The notes under the pieces are model-generated. The model made no database searches. It had not been told where the DNA came from and saw only the letters and a program-made list of their open reading frames with translations. Below are positions 44,998 to 53,160 of a DNA stretch of 64,000 nt, piece by piece. The stretch is from Oharaeibacter diazotrophicus (lineage in GTDB: Bacteria > Pseudomonadota > Alphaproteobacteria > Rhizobiales > Pleomorphomonadaceae): NCBI RefSeq assembly GCF_004362745.1, contig NZ_SNXY01000006.1, positions 372,001 to 436,000 on the forward strand, in the 5' to 3' direction. The translations under genes and the position numbers were made by a program. Numbering within the stretch: position 1 is the first letter of the stretch; each line of letters opens with the position of its first letter.

Positions 44998-46187
44998 GGC
45001 GCCGCCCGCCCGGCGGCGATCGCCTCGGCGAAGGCGAGGAGCGCGAGTTCGCTGCGCGGCGGGCCGATCAGCGACAGGCCGACCGGGCAGCCGTCGACGG
45101 TGGCGGCGGGGATGGCGAGTTGCGGCAGCCGGGTCAGGCTGGCGACCGCGGTCAGCGCCAGCGTCTTCTCGCGGAAGGCGACCTGGGCGGAGACGCCGGC
45201 GCTGCGCAGCGGCGGCAGGTCGTGGGCGGTCGGGATCACCAGCACGCCGTCGTCGCCGAGGAGGTCGAGCAGGCGGTCGGTGAGCGCCTCGCGGCGCGGC
45301 GTCGCGCGGGCGACGGCGGCCGGGTCGACCGAGGCGGCGAGGTCGATCCGCTCGGCCACGGCCTGCGACAGCCGGCGGCCGGGCGTGCGGGCGAAGGCGC
45401 CGAGGGTGGTGTAGAGGTCGTGGAGCTGCAGCGGGCGGAAGGTGTCGAGCCAGTGCTCGACGCCCTCGGCGTAGAGCACGACCTCCGCGGCCGGCCCGAG
45501 GGCGCGGGCGATCGGCAGCAGCGCCGCGGCGATCGCGGGCTCGGGGATGTCGAAGGCGTCGCGGGCGAGCAGCAGCCGCTGCGGCTTCGGCGGCGCGGCC
45601 GGCGCCCCGAAATACGCCTCGGCGACCCGGCGCAGCGTGCCGGGATCGCGGGCGAGCCAGCCGACGGTGTCGAAGCTCGGCGCCATCGCCATCACGCCCG
45701 AGGCCGAGACGCGGCCGTAGGTGGTGCGCAGGCCGAAGACGCCGCAGAAGCTCGCCGGTACCCGCACCGAGCCGCCGGTGTCGGTGCCGATCGCGAAGTC
45801 GCAGAAGCCGGCGGCGACCGCCACCGCCGACCCGCTCGACGAGCCGCCCGGCGCCCTGAGCGGCGCCCGCGGGTTGATCGGCGTGCCGAAGTGCGGGTTC
45901 ATCCCGAACATGCCGCAGGCGAGTTCGTCGGTGTGGGTCTTGCCGATCAGCGCCGCGCCGGCGGCGAGCGGCACCACCACCGCCGGGGCCGAGGCGAGGG
46001 CGGGACCGGCCTCCTCGAGCCGGTCCGGGTTGCCCCAGGCCGAGCGGAAGCCGGCGACGTCGATCAGGTCCTTGACCGCGAACGTGAGGTCGGCAAGCGG
46101 GCCGTCGTCGGCGACGACCAGCGGAACCTCCGGGCCGTGGTCGACGAAGGCGGAGCGGCGGATGGCCTCGGTGGTGGCGACGTCCAT
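44994..46187 (-). CDS. Amidase (amidase signature family)
   Basis: The 397-residue amidase has the Ser-cisSer-Lys triad: Lys in LTFAVKDLIDVAG, cis-Ser in APGGSSSGSA and nucleophile Ser in GTDTGGSVRVPAS. Relatives include AtzE, GatA and indoleacetamide hydrolases; at this length it is a compact member. It would release ammonia or an amine from an acyclic or cyclic amide made in the pathway. The ATG at 46187 is used; a GTG three codons upstream would give a GTGA overlap with the monooxygenase gene as elsewhere in the operon. Confidence 0.9.
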   Translation of the reverse strand: MDVATTEAIRRSAFVDHGPEVPLVVADDGPLADLTFAVKDLIDVAGFRSAWGNPDRLEEAGPALASAPAVVVPLAAGAALIGKTHTDELACGMFGMNPHFGTPINPRAPLRAPGGSSSGSAVAVAAGFCDFAIGTDTGGSVRVPASFCGVFGLRTTYGRVSASGVMAMAPSFDTVGWLARDPGTLRRVAEAYFGAPAAPPKPQRLLLARDAFDIPEPAIAAALLPIARALGPAAEVVLYAEGVEHWLDTFRPLQLHDLYTTLGAFARTPGRRLSQAVAERIDLAASVDPAAVARATPRREALTDRLLDLLGDDGVLVIPTAHDLPPLRSAGVSAQVAFREKTLALTAVASLTRLPQLAIPAATVDGCPVGLSLIGPPRSELALLAFAEAIAAGRAAP

Positions 46188-46192
46188 GGCTC

Positions 46193-47671
46193 TCACTCGG
46201 CGGCGGCGGGAAGGTCGGCGCCGGGCAGGCCGTAGGTCGCCATGAACTCCTCGACGAAGCCCTTGACGCCGTCCCAGTCGTAGAAGCGGAAGGCGTTGCC
46301 GCGGGTGACGAAGGTCGGCCCGGAGTAGAACATCTCGTATTGCAGGTGGCGCGAGCCGAACTCGGAGCCGACGGCGTCCCAGGCGAGCTTCATCAGCTTC
46401 ACCCGGCCCTCGGAATCGGTGACCACCGAGCGCTGCGTCTTCTCGATGATGCGGCGCGTCTCCGGCGTCTCGAAGTCGGCGTAGGACGACGGCACCATGA
46501 TCATGCCGCCGCCGGAGAGGGTGCGGATCGCCTCGACGATCTCAGGATAGGTGGTCTGGGCGATCACCTGGGCGGTGCAGAGCATCGAGCGGTTCGGCAC
46601 GTAGTAGCCGCCGTGGTGCTCGCCGGTCGCCTCCATCGCGATCACCAGCGCCTCGATGTTGGCAACCTTGGCGGCGACGAGGCCCATGGTCTCGCGGACC
46701 TGGGGATAGTTGATGATGTTGTTGACTTCGCAGATCTTGCGCGCGAGCCCGAGCAGGAAGCGCAGCTTCACCATCAGGCGGACGATGCACTGGTAGTTCT
46801 GGAAGACGTGGGTGCGGGTGTCGTGCCACTGCGCCTGCGCCATCCGGAGGTCCTTGTGGACGAACACCCGGTCCCAGGGGATGCGGACGTCGTCGAAATG
46901 GACCACGGCGTCGTTCTCGTCGAAGCGCGACGACAGCGGATAGTCGAATTCGGAGGTCGCGGCCTGCTCGTAGCTGCGCCGCGACATCAGGGTCAGACCG
47001 CGGGTGGCGATCGGCACCGCCGCCGTGAAGGCGTAGGCCTGATCGCCGGCCTGTAGGTTCTGGAAGCCCGAGATCAGGATCTCGTTGGCCATGATGCCGG
47101 AGGTCGCCAGCATCTTGGCGCCGCGGATGGTGATGCCGCCGGCGTCCTCGTCGACCACGGCGGCGACGAGATGGGCGTCCGGCTGGCCGCCGGCGGACTT
47201 CGCCTTGTCGGACTGCGGGTTGATGATGACGTAGGAGAGGTAGAGGTCGTTGTCGCGGCAGTGCTCGTAATAGGACTCGACCGCCGCGGCGCGGGCGGGG
47301 TCGTAGTCGCGGAACACCGGCAGACCCATGCGGAAGCCGCACATCGTCGACGCCACGTGGTCCGGCGAACGGCCGACCATGCCGCAGGTCAGCGCCGCCC
47401 AGCGCACCAGCGCCTCGCGGCGCTCGACCAGTTCGCGGTGGTTGCGCGGCAGCTGCCAGCAACGCGACACCCGGTCACCGGTCTTCGGCGACACGAAGGT
47501 CATCGCCTCGAGGTTCTCGGGCGCGGCCTGATAGTCGTAGAAGCGGCCGGAGGTGGCCACCGCATTGGCGAAGGCCGGATCGGTGGTGACGTCGGCGACG
47601 CGGCGCCCGTCGATGTAGATGGTGCGGTCGTCCCGAAGGCTCGCGAGGTGACGTCGACCGTCCTTGACCAT
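46193..47671 (-). CDS. 4-hydroxyphenylacetate 3-monooxygenase family oxygenase (HpaB-like)
   Basis: The 492-residue protein is the oxygenase component of a two-component FADH2-dependent monooxygenase of the HpaB/PvcC/TftD family. It resembles that family in STMCGFRMGLPVFRDY, YLSYVIINPQSDKAKS, GGITIRGAKMLATSGIMANE, and the C-terminal RGNAFRFYDWDGVKGFV. It hydroxylates or ring-opens an aromatic substrate and needs a separate flavin reductase; none is encoded nearby. It leads the coupled run with the amidase, PuuE-like and amidohydrolase genes, so hydroxylation is probably the first step. AGGA precedes the ATG, and a candidate promoter lies about 135 bases upstream. Confidence 0.92.
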   Translation of the reverse strand: MVKDGRRHLASLRDDRTIYIDGRRVADVTTDPAFANAVATSGRFYDYQAAPENLEAMTFVSPKTGDRVSRCWQLPRNHRELVERREALVRWAALTCGMVGRSPDHVASTMCGFRMGLPVFRDYDPARAAAVESYYEHCRDNDLYLSYVIINPQSDKAKSAGGQPDAHLVAAVVDEDAGGITIRGAKMLATSGIMANEILISGFQNLQAGDQAYAFTAAVPIATRGLTLMSRRSYEQAATSEFDYPLSSRFDENDAVVHFDDVRIPWDRVFVHKDLRMAQAQWHDTRTHVFQNYQCIVRLMVKLRFLLGLARKICEVNNIINYPQVRETMGLVAAKVANIEALVIAMEATGEHHGGYYVPNRSMLCTAQVIAQTTYPEIVEAIRTLSGGGMIMVPSSYADFETPETRRIIEKTQRSVVTDSEGRVKLMKLAWDAVGSEFGSRHLQYEMFYSGPTFVTRGNAFRFYDWDGVKGFVEEFMATYGLPGADLPAAAE

Positions 47672-47806
47672 GGCGGAATCCTGCTTTCCAAGCTGGATAC
47701 CGACGCCAGGCTCTCCGCCCCCTGCAATCGGAACGATGTGTCGAAGGTGAAACGCTGGTCCGCTCGCCCGGCCCGCTCCATTTTAGGATCCGAGACCGAA
47801 CGCAGA

Positions 47807-47836
47807 GACGGTAGTCGCTCGCCGCGGCGGGCGTCA
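47807..47836 (-). promoter_or_regulatory. Putative promoter of the HpaB-like operon
   Basis: On the minus strand TTGACG (47836-47831), an 18-base spacer and TACCGT (47812-47807) lie about 135 bases before the oxygenase start. The -10 box matches that of the ihfA candidate promoter. Confidence 0.5.
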
Positions 47837-47922
47837 ATCTTGGTGCTGTCCGAAATATAGGCTGGCAACCGGTCCAGGCCGATCGAAGAGCGGGCAGTGT
47901 GCCCACGGCTTGGGCAGGGCGG

Positions 47923-49182
47923 TCAGGCGGGTTCGGCGGCGCGGTCCGGGCGGGCGCGGCGGTGCGCGGCCTCGGCGGCGGCGAGGCCCCAGATCAGACC
48001 GAAGGTCAGGTAGAAGTGGCGCCAGTGGTCGGTGTCGATGATCCAGCCGACCACCATGTGCAGGAGGAAGCTGACCACGAGGCACTGCGCGAAGCCCTGC
48101 CACGGCCGCGGCTGCCAGAGCAGCGGCAGCGCCCGCCGCAGGGTGAAGCCGACCAGCGTCACGTAGGACACGAAGCCGAGCCAGCCGTATTCCATCAGCG
48201 CCTTCAGATAGGTGTTGTGGGTCGCCTCGATGTAGAGCCGGTCGAACTCCCACGGGCCGATGCCGAACGGTTTTTCGGTCGCCAGCATGAAGCCGGCCCA
48301 GTGGCGGGCGAAGCGGCCGAGTTCGGCGCCGTCCTTGCCGTCGTAGTCCTGCACCAGCTTGGCGCGCTGGACCAGGATGTCGTAGACGGCCGGGATCGAG
48401 GCGGCGACGGCGATCAGCACCACCAGCAGCGCGACGCCGGCGACGACGATGCCGACGAGGCGCAGGCGCTGGCGGTTGGTCGGGAAGTTGGCCGAGACCA
48501 CGGCGGCGAGCAACGGCAGGCCGACCGCGAGCATGCCCCAGGCGGCGCGCGAGAACGACAGGAACACCCCGAGTACCAGGATCACCAGCCCGAGCACGGT
48601 GCCGGGCCGCGTCAGGATCGGGCCGGTCATCAGCCGGCGGGCGAGCACCAGCGACGGCAGGATCAGGAACGGCCCGAACACGTTCGGGTCCTGGAAGGTC
48701 GACTTGGCGCGGCCGTAGAGCAGGAAGAGGTCCGGATCGGGCACGAGACGGAAATAGCCGGCGACGCCGAGCAGCGAGACCAGCACCGCGGTTCCGACAT
48801 AGGCCCGCTCGATCAGCCGGATCCGCCGCCAGTCGTCGGCGGCGAGGGCGGCGTACCACACCGCCGAGATCGCCAGGAACAGGCTGACGCCGACGTAGAC
48901 CAGCGCGTCGACGAAGCGCGGCGCGCCGGTTTGCGAGGTCGAGAGCAGGCCGCCGGTGACGTAGCAGATCAGGCAGACCAGCAGCGGCCCGACGCTGCGC
49001 GGGATCTTCAGGCCGGCCATGAAGTAGACCGGGATCACCGCGACCAGGAACAATTCGTAGGGCGCCGGCTCGAAGATCACGAAGCCGCCGAGGAACACCG
49101 CGAGCCAGAGCACGCCGTCCGCCAGGGCGGAGACGCGGACGACCCCGCCGCGCGCGACGGCTGCGGCTCTCTCTGCGCTCAT
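47923..49182 (-). CDS. O-antigen ligase/polymerase family membrane protein
   Basis: The 419-residue integral membrane protein has about ten to twelve hydrophobic segments and the Wzy_C/WaaL domain: FSRAAWGMLAVGLPLL in the middle and a large periplasmic loop with PFGIGPWEF and EATHNTYLKALMEYGWLG, whose His is typical of the family. It would polymerise or ligate lipid-linked oligosaccharide units at the periplasmic face. It is the first of the exopolysaccharide genes and starts at ATG 49182. A cluster of hairpins lies in the 300-base gap upstream of it. Confidence 0.9.
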   Translation of the reverse strand: MSAERAAAVARGGVVRVSALADGVLWLAVFLGGFVIFEPAPYELFLVAVIPVYFMAGLKIPRSVGPLLVCLICYVTGGLLSTSQTGAPRFVDALVYVGVSLFLAISAVWYAALAADDWRRIRLIERAYVGTAVLVSLLGVAGYFRLVPDPDLFLLYGRAKSTFQDPNVFGPFLILPSLVLARRLMTGPILTRPGTVLGLVILVLGVFLSFSRAAWGMLAVGLPLLAAVVSANFPTNRQRLRLVGIVVAGVALLVVLIAVAASIPAVYDILVQRAKLVQDYDGKDGAELGRFARHWAGFMLATEKPFGIGPWEFDRLYIEATHNTYLKALMEYGWLGFVSYVTLVGFTLRRALPLLWQPRPWQGFAQCLVVSFLLHMVVGWIIDTDHWRHFYLTFGLIWGLAAAEAAHRRARPDRAAEPA

Positions 49183-49365
49183 GGACGACGAAACTCCGGA
49201 CGACGGACGACCGAAGTGTCGGCGAACAGGGTGAACCAATCCTTGACGGAGAGGGTGGCGAAGGGGAGCGACGTGAGCAGGACCGCGGGAGAGAAGAGCG
49301 ACGCCGAAAGAGAAGATCGCGCGTCGCCCGCAGGGGAGGGCCGCCGGGGCGCTTTCCTAAGTCGA

Positions 49366-49390
49366 CTTGGTCCGCCTCGCGCGGACCAAG
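49366..49390. other. Perfect ten-pair intergenic hairpin
   Basis: CTTGGTCCGC (49366-49375) and GCGGACCAAG (49381-49390) enclose CTCGC. It lies between the O-antigen ligase gene and the sugar-phosphate transferase gene (both minus) with no T tract on either side, so it may be a regulatory site or RNA structure rather than a terminator. Confidence 0.5.
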
Positions 49391-49448
49391 GCGCCACATG
49401 GATGGGCCGGATCGGATCGCGTCGGCCCGGCCACTCCGAACGTCGCAA

Positions 49449-49467
49449 GTCCCGCCCGGGGCGGGAC
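49449..49467 (-). terminator. Hairpin after the sugar-phosphate transferase gene
   Basis: GTCCCGCC (49449-49456) and GGCGGGAC (49460-49467) form an eight-pair stem with a three-base loop, 15 bases after the stop codon at 49482 on the minus strand. No T tract follows, so termination is possible but weak. Confidence 0.45.
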
Positions 49468-49481
49468 CTGCTGCGCCATCC

Positions 49482-51017
49482 TCAGTAGGCGTTTTCCTGG
49501 TTGAGGATGCGGATCGGCGTCATCATCAGGATGTAGAGGTCGAACAGCACCGACCAGTTCTCGATGTAGGCGAGGTCGTGCTCGACGCGGGCCTGGATCT
49601 TGGACGGCGAGTCGACCTCCCCGCGCAGACCCGAGATCTGCGCCCAGCCGGTGACGCCGGGCTTGACCTTGTGGCGGGCGAAGTAGCCGTCGACCACCTC
49701 TTCCCACAGCCGCTGCGAAGTGTGGGCGTTGACCGCGTGCGGGCGCGGGCCGACCAGCGAGAGCTGGCCGCGCAGCACGTTGAAGAACTGCGGCAGTTCG
49801 TCGATCGAGGTGCGCCGGATGAAGCGGCCGACGCGGGTGACGCGCGGATCGCCCTTGGTGACGACGACCTTGGCCGAGGGGTCGGCCTTGTCCGCGTACA
49901 TCGAGCGGAACTTCAGGACCTCGATCACCTCGTTGTTGAAGCCGTAGCGCTTCTGGCGGAACAGCACGGGGCCGGGGCTGTCGAGCTTGATGGCGACCGC
50001 GGTCGCCAGCATCACCGGCGACAGCGTCACGATGGCGAGGGTGCCGAACACGAGGTCGAACACGCGCTTGACCACGCTGTCCCAGCCGGAGATCGGCTTG
50101 TCGAACACGTCGAGGAAGGGGACGGTGCCGACGTAGGAATAGGAGCGCGGGCGCAGGCGCAGCTTGTTGGCGTGGGCGGCGAGGCGGATGTCGACCGGCA
50201 GCACCCAGAGCTGCTTCAGCACCTGCAGGAGCCGCGTCTCCGCCGACATCGGCAGCGACACGATCACGAGGTCCACTGCTGCGACGCGGGCGAACTCGAC
50301 GAGGTCGCCGATGGTGCCGAGCTTGGGGTAGCCCTTCTGGTTCTCCGGGCTGCGGTCGTCCGCACGGTCGTCGAAGATGCCGAGGATCTTGATCTCGTTG
50401 CCGCCGGAGTCGTCGAGTGCCGTGATCAGGCCCTCGGCGAGCGCACCGCCGCCGACGATGACCGCGCGCTGCTGCAGGCGGCCGGCGCGGGTCATCGAGC
50501 CGATCACCATCGAGCTGACGGTGGCGGCGGCCATCAGCGTCACCGTGCCGGCGCCGAGCCAGACCGGGTACCAGCTGCGGCCGACGCCGGGCGCGAAGTC
50601 GCCGACGACGATCGTCACCGCGAAGGCGCCGAACACCACCAGCCAGGACGCCAGTACCCGGCCGACGCGGACCTGCGGCCGGCGCAGCATCGAAAGGTCG
50701 TAGCCGCCGACGGTCTGGACCGCGAGCGCGACCAGGAAGGGCGCCCCGACGACCGGGCCGAGGCTGCCGAGGCCGAAGTCGGCGGCATCGCCGAGCCAGT
50801 AGAGCCGGGCGGCGACGCCGGCGAGGATCAGGCAGAGCGTCTCGAACACGATGACGAGGCCGCTCGCCAGCGACGGCGGGATCGCGGCCTCGTGGAAGGC
50901 GTTGGCGACGGCGCGGGCGCGTTCGCCGAGCCGTGTCGGCACCGCCCGGACCGGCGCCGGCGGCGGCTCGGCCGGAGCCAGGGGCGGGAAGTGACGGGCG
51001 GTATCCTGGAGCGACAT
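49482..51017 (-). CDS. Undecaprenyl-phosphate sugar phosphotransferase (WcaJ type)
   Basis: The 511-residue polyprenyl glycosylphosphotransferase transfers a hexose-1-phosphate (commonly glucose or galactose) to undecaprenyl phosphate and so starts exopolysaccharide synthesis. It has four N-terminal membrane segments (about residues 55-180), a CoA-binding-like domain (about 183-300, RAVIVGGGALAEGLI), and the catalytic C-terminal domain with KRVFDLVFG, SPGPVLFRQKRYGFNN, EVLKFRSMY and RRTSIDELPQF. GQLSLVGPRPHAV and PGVTGWAQISGLRGE complete the family set. The glycosyltransferase gene follows upstream on the same strand. Confidence 0.95.
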   Translation of the reverse strand: MSLQDTARHFPPLAPAEPPPAPVRAVPTRLGERARAVANAFHEAAIPPSLASGLVIVFETLCLILAGVAARLYWLGDAADFGLGSLGPVVGAPFLVALAVQTVGGYDLSMLRRPQVRVGRVLASWLVVFGAFAVTIVVGDFAPGVGRSWYPVWLGAGTVTLMAAATVSSMVIGSMTRAGRLQQRAVIVGGGALAEGLITALDDSGGNEIKILGIFDDRADDRSPENQKGYPKLGTIGDLVEFARVAAVDLVIVSLPMSAETRLLQVLKQLWVLPVDIRLAAHANKLRLRPRSYSYVGTVPFLDVFDKPISGWDSVVKRVFDLVFGTLAIVTLSPVMLATAVAIKLDSPGPVLFRQKRYGFNNEVIEVLKFRSMYADKADPSAKVVVTKGDPRVTRVGRFIRRTSIDELPQFFNVLRGQLSLVGPRPHAVNAHTSQRLWEEVVDGYFARHKVKPGVTGWAQISGLRGEVDSPSKIQARVEHDLAYIENWSVLFDLYILMMTPIRILNQENAY

Positions 51018-51070
51018 CGGGGCTGCTCTCGGGTTCGGTCGTCGGTTGGCCGTCGGTTGGCCGTCTGCGG

Positions 51071-52276
51071 TCAGCGGCGCTCGCCGGCCGCGGCGTGGCG
51101 GCCGGGCGCGGTGCGCGCCGTCGGATATTCGCGGCTGCCGGCGCGGCGGGCGATCAGCTCGCCGTAGAAGTCGGTGATCTCGTCGGCCATCCGGCGCATC
51201 GAGAAACGCGAGGCGACGTCGCGGCGCAGCGCCGCGGCGCGGTCGAGGGCGACCTCCGGGTCGGCGAGGTGGCGCTCGATCGCGGCTGCGAGCAGCGCCG
51301 GATTGCCCGGCGGCACCAGCGAGGGCGAATCGTCGCCGAGGATCTCCGGCAGGCCGCCGACGTTGGAGGCGATCACCGGGATGCCGGCCGCGGCGGCCTC
51401 GAGCACCACGTAGGGCATCGATTCGGCCAGGCTCGGCAGGATCAGCGCCCGGCCGAGCGCGAGGGCGTCGCGCGTCTGCATCGGATCGTGGAAGCTGACA
51501 CCGGAAAGGCCGAGGGTGGCGACGCGGGCCTCGTAGGCCGGCCGGTCGTCGCCGGCACCGATCAGGCGGACGGTCGGCGTGATGCCGCGGGCGGCGAGGA
51601 TGCCGAGTGCCTCGATCAGCACCTGCGGCCCCTTGAGGTCGCGCATCATGCCGAGGAACATCAGGTCGGCGGCGCCGGGGGCGGTCTCGACCGGGGCGAA
51701 CTCCTCCGGCCTCAGGCCGTTGTAGACCCGCGTCACCGGCCGGCGCGGCGCGGCGACCTTGGCGCGGTAGCAGTTCTCCTCGTAGTCCGACACGAAGACG
51801 AGGCCGTCGGTGAAGCGCTCGAAGTTCCGCTCCAGGAGGAAGTAGACCCGCCCGGCGAAGGTGTTCGGATCGTAGTGCAGGCTGCCGCCGTGCGGGCAGT
51901 AGAGCCGGATCGGCCGGCGGCCGAACAGGCCGAGCGCGGTGCCGATGGTGCGCACGAAGGCGCCGCCCTTGGCGCCGTGGCCGTGCAGCACGTCGGGCCG
52001 CATGTCGCGGACGGTGCCGTAGACGTCTACGGTGGAGCGGATGTCGGCAATCGAGAGCTGCCGGCGCATCGGCACCCGCGTGACGCCGAGCGCGAGTCGC
52101 GGGGCGACGCGGGCGATGTGCTCCTCCTCGAACGCGCCGCCGGTCAGGCTGTCGCAGACGATGCCGACGGTGTGCCCGAGTTCGGTCTGGGTCGTCGCGA
52201 GGTCGACGACATGGCGGAAGATCCCGCCGATCGGCGCCCGGAGGCAGTGGACGATGCGCAGCGGCTTCACGGACAT
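51071..52276 (-). CDS. Glycosyltransferase family 4 protein
   Basis: The 401-residue GT-B enzyme belongs to family GT4. It has the N-terminal acceptor side IVHCLRAPIGGIFRHVVDLA, DVLHGHGAKGGAF, and the C-terminal nucleotide-sugar site with FLGMMRDLKGPQVLIEAL and LPSLAESMPYVVLEAAAAG followed by ASNVGG, including the conserved Glu pair. It adds one sugar of the repeat unit on the cytoplasmic side. The ATG at 52276 begins the conserved part. It lies 53 bases upstream of the sugar-phosphate transferase gene on the same strand. A short AT-rich stretch (about 52345-52380) upstream probably holds its promoter. Confidence 0.93.
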   Translation of the reverse strand: MSVKPLRIVHCLRAPIGGIFRHVVDLATTQTELGHTVGIVCDSLTGGAFEEEHIARVAPRLALGVTRVPMRRQLSIADIRSTVDVYGTVRDMRPDVLHGHGAKGGAFVRTIGTALGLFGRRPIRLYCPHGGSLHYDPNTFAGRVYFLLERNFERFTDGLVFVSDYEENCYRAKVAAPRRPVTRVYNGLRPEEFAPVETAPGAADLMFLGMMRDLKGPQVLIEALGILAARGITPTVRLIGAGDDRPAYEARVATLGLSGVSFHDPMQTRDALALGRALILPSLAESMPYVVLEAAAAGIPVIASNVGGLPEILGDDSPSLVPPGNPALLAAAIERHLADPEVALDRAAALRRDVASRFSMRRMADEITDFYGELIARRAGSREYPTARTAPGRHAAAGERR

Positions 52277-52419
52277 GGCACGTTCCCGGCTGGTCGGGTC
52301 CCTCTTGGTCGGGACAGACCTTGCCAGTGCGCCACCCACGGGGCGGTTAATTCAAAAAGGTGAAGTGAGCCTAAGGTTTACGGACCCTGACCGCGATCGC
52401 TCCAATTCGAACCGTCGGC

Positions 52420-52980
52420 TCAGATGAAGCGCTCGCGGATGCGGATGACGTCGCCGGGCCGGACCGGATCGCTCGCCGGCACGAGGCCGACCGTGGTTTC
52501 GCCGTTGATGGTGCGGGTGATCTCGACCCAGCCCTCAGAGGCGCGCGGGCCGTAGCCGCCGGCGATCGCGATCGCGGTCTGGGCGGTCAGGCCGTTGACA
52601 TAGGTGTACTGGCCGGGGTTGCGGACCTCGCCCATGATGAAGAACGGGCGGTAGGTGTCGACCTCGACCGAGACGTCGGGATTGCGCAGGAAACCGCGGC
52701 GCAGTTCGCCGGCGATGCGGCCGGCGAGCTCCTGGGTGGTGGCGCCGCGCGCCGGCACCGAGCCGATCAGCGGCATGGTGACGTGGCCGGACTGGTCGAC
52801 CGAGTAGGTGTTGGTCAGCGAGGCCTGCTCGAACACGGTGATGCGCAGCCGGTCGCCGCTGTCGAGGCGATAGGGGCCCGCGAGCGCGTCGGCGAACGCC
52901 TTCGGGCGTCGGGCCGCCGATGACTGGCAGGCCGTCAGGCCGGAGGCGGCCATCAGCAGCAGGAACGAACGGCGGTGCAT
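52420..52980 (-). CDS. Polysaccharide export lipoprotein (Wza/ExoF-like, short)
   Basis: The 186-residue protein has a lipoprotein signal with lipobox LTAC (lipidated Cys18). A polysaccharide biosynthesis/export (PES) domain follows (YRLDSGDRLRITVFEQ, VDQSGHVTMPLIGSVPARG, FLRNPDVSVEV) and then one SLBB domain (FIMGEVRNPGQYTYVNGLT). It is about half the size of Wza and lacks the C-terminal membrane helix, like the short export proteins of rhizobial exo clusters. It would form the outer-membrane or periplasmic part of the export route. It diverges from the chain-length gene. Confidence 0.92.
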   Translation of the reverse strand: MHRRSFLLLMAASGLTACQSSAARRPKAFADALAGPYRLDSGDRLRITVFEQASLTNTYSVDQSGHVTMPLIGSVPARGATTQELAGRIAGELRRGFLRNPDVSVEVDTYRPFFIMGEVRNPGQYTYVNGLTAQTAIAIAGGYGPRASEGWVEITRTINGETTVGLVPASDPVRPGDVIRIRERFI

Positions 52981-53029
52981 CCCGGGACCATCCAGCGACA
53001 GACTTGACCAACGGTCGGAAGGGTAGGGA

Positions 53030-53120
53030 CGTCATGGTTAACGAACCGGAAACGCCGGTGCGGCCGCAACCGTGGATTCACCTTTGGACGGGCCGACTTA
53101 ACGTCGTGGTTACCATGACG
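53030..53120. promoter_or_regulatory. Inverted repeat in the divergent exopolysaccharide promoter region
   Basis: The sequence CGTCATGGTTAAC (53030-53042) is mirrored by GTTACCATGACG (53109-53120), with nine bases perfectly complementary and 66 bases between the arms. They flank the space between the export lipoprotein gene and the chain-length gene, so one regulator bound at both ends could control both directions. Confidence 0.4.
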
Positions 53121-53160
53121 GCCGATGATCGGAGGCGGAATCGGTGAAGGTGTTCCGGTG

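Noticed and set aside
53098-53118. CtrA binding site (TTAA-N7-TTAA) in the exopolysaccharide promoter region
   Set aside because: TTAACGTCGTGGTTACC has only one good half-site and the second half is off in sequence or spacing.
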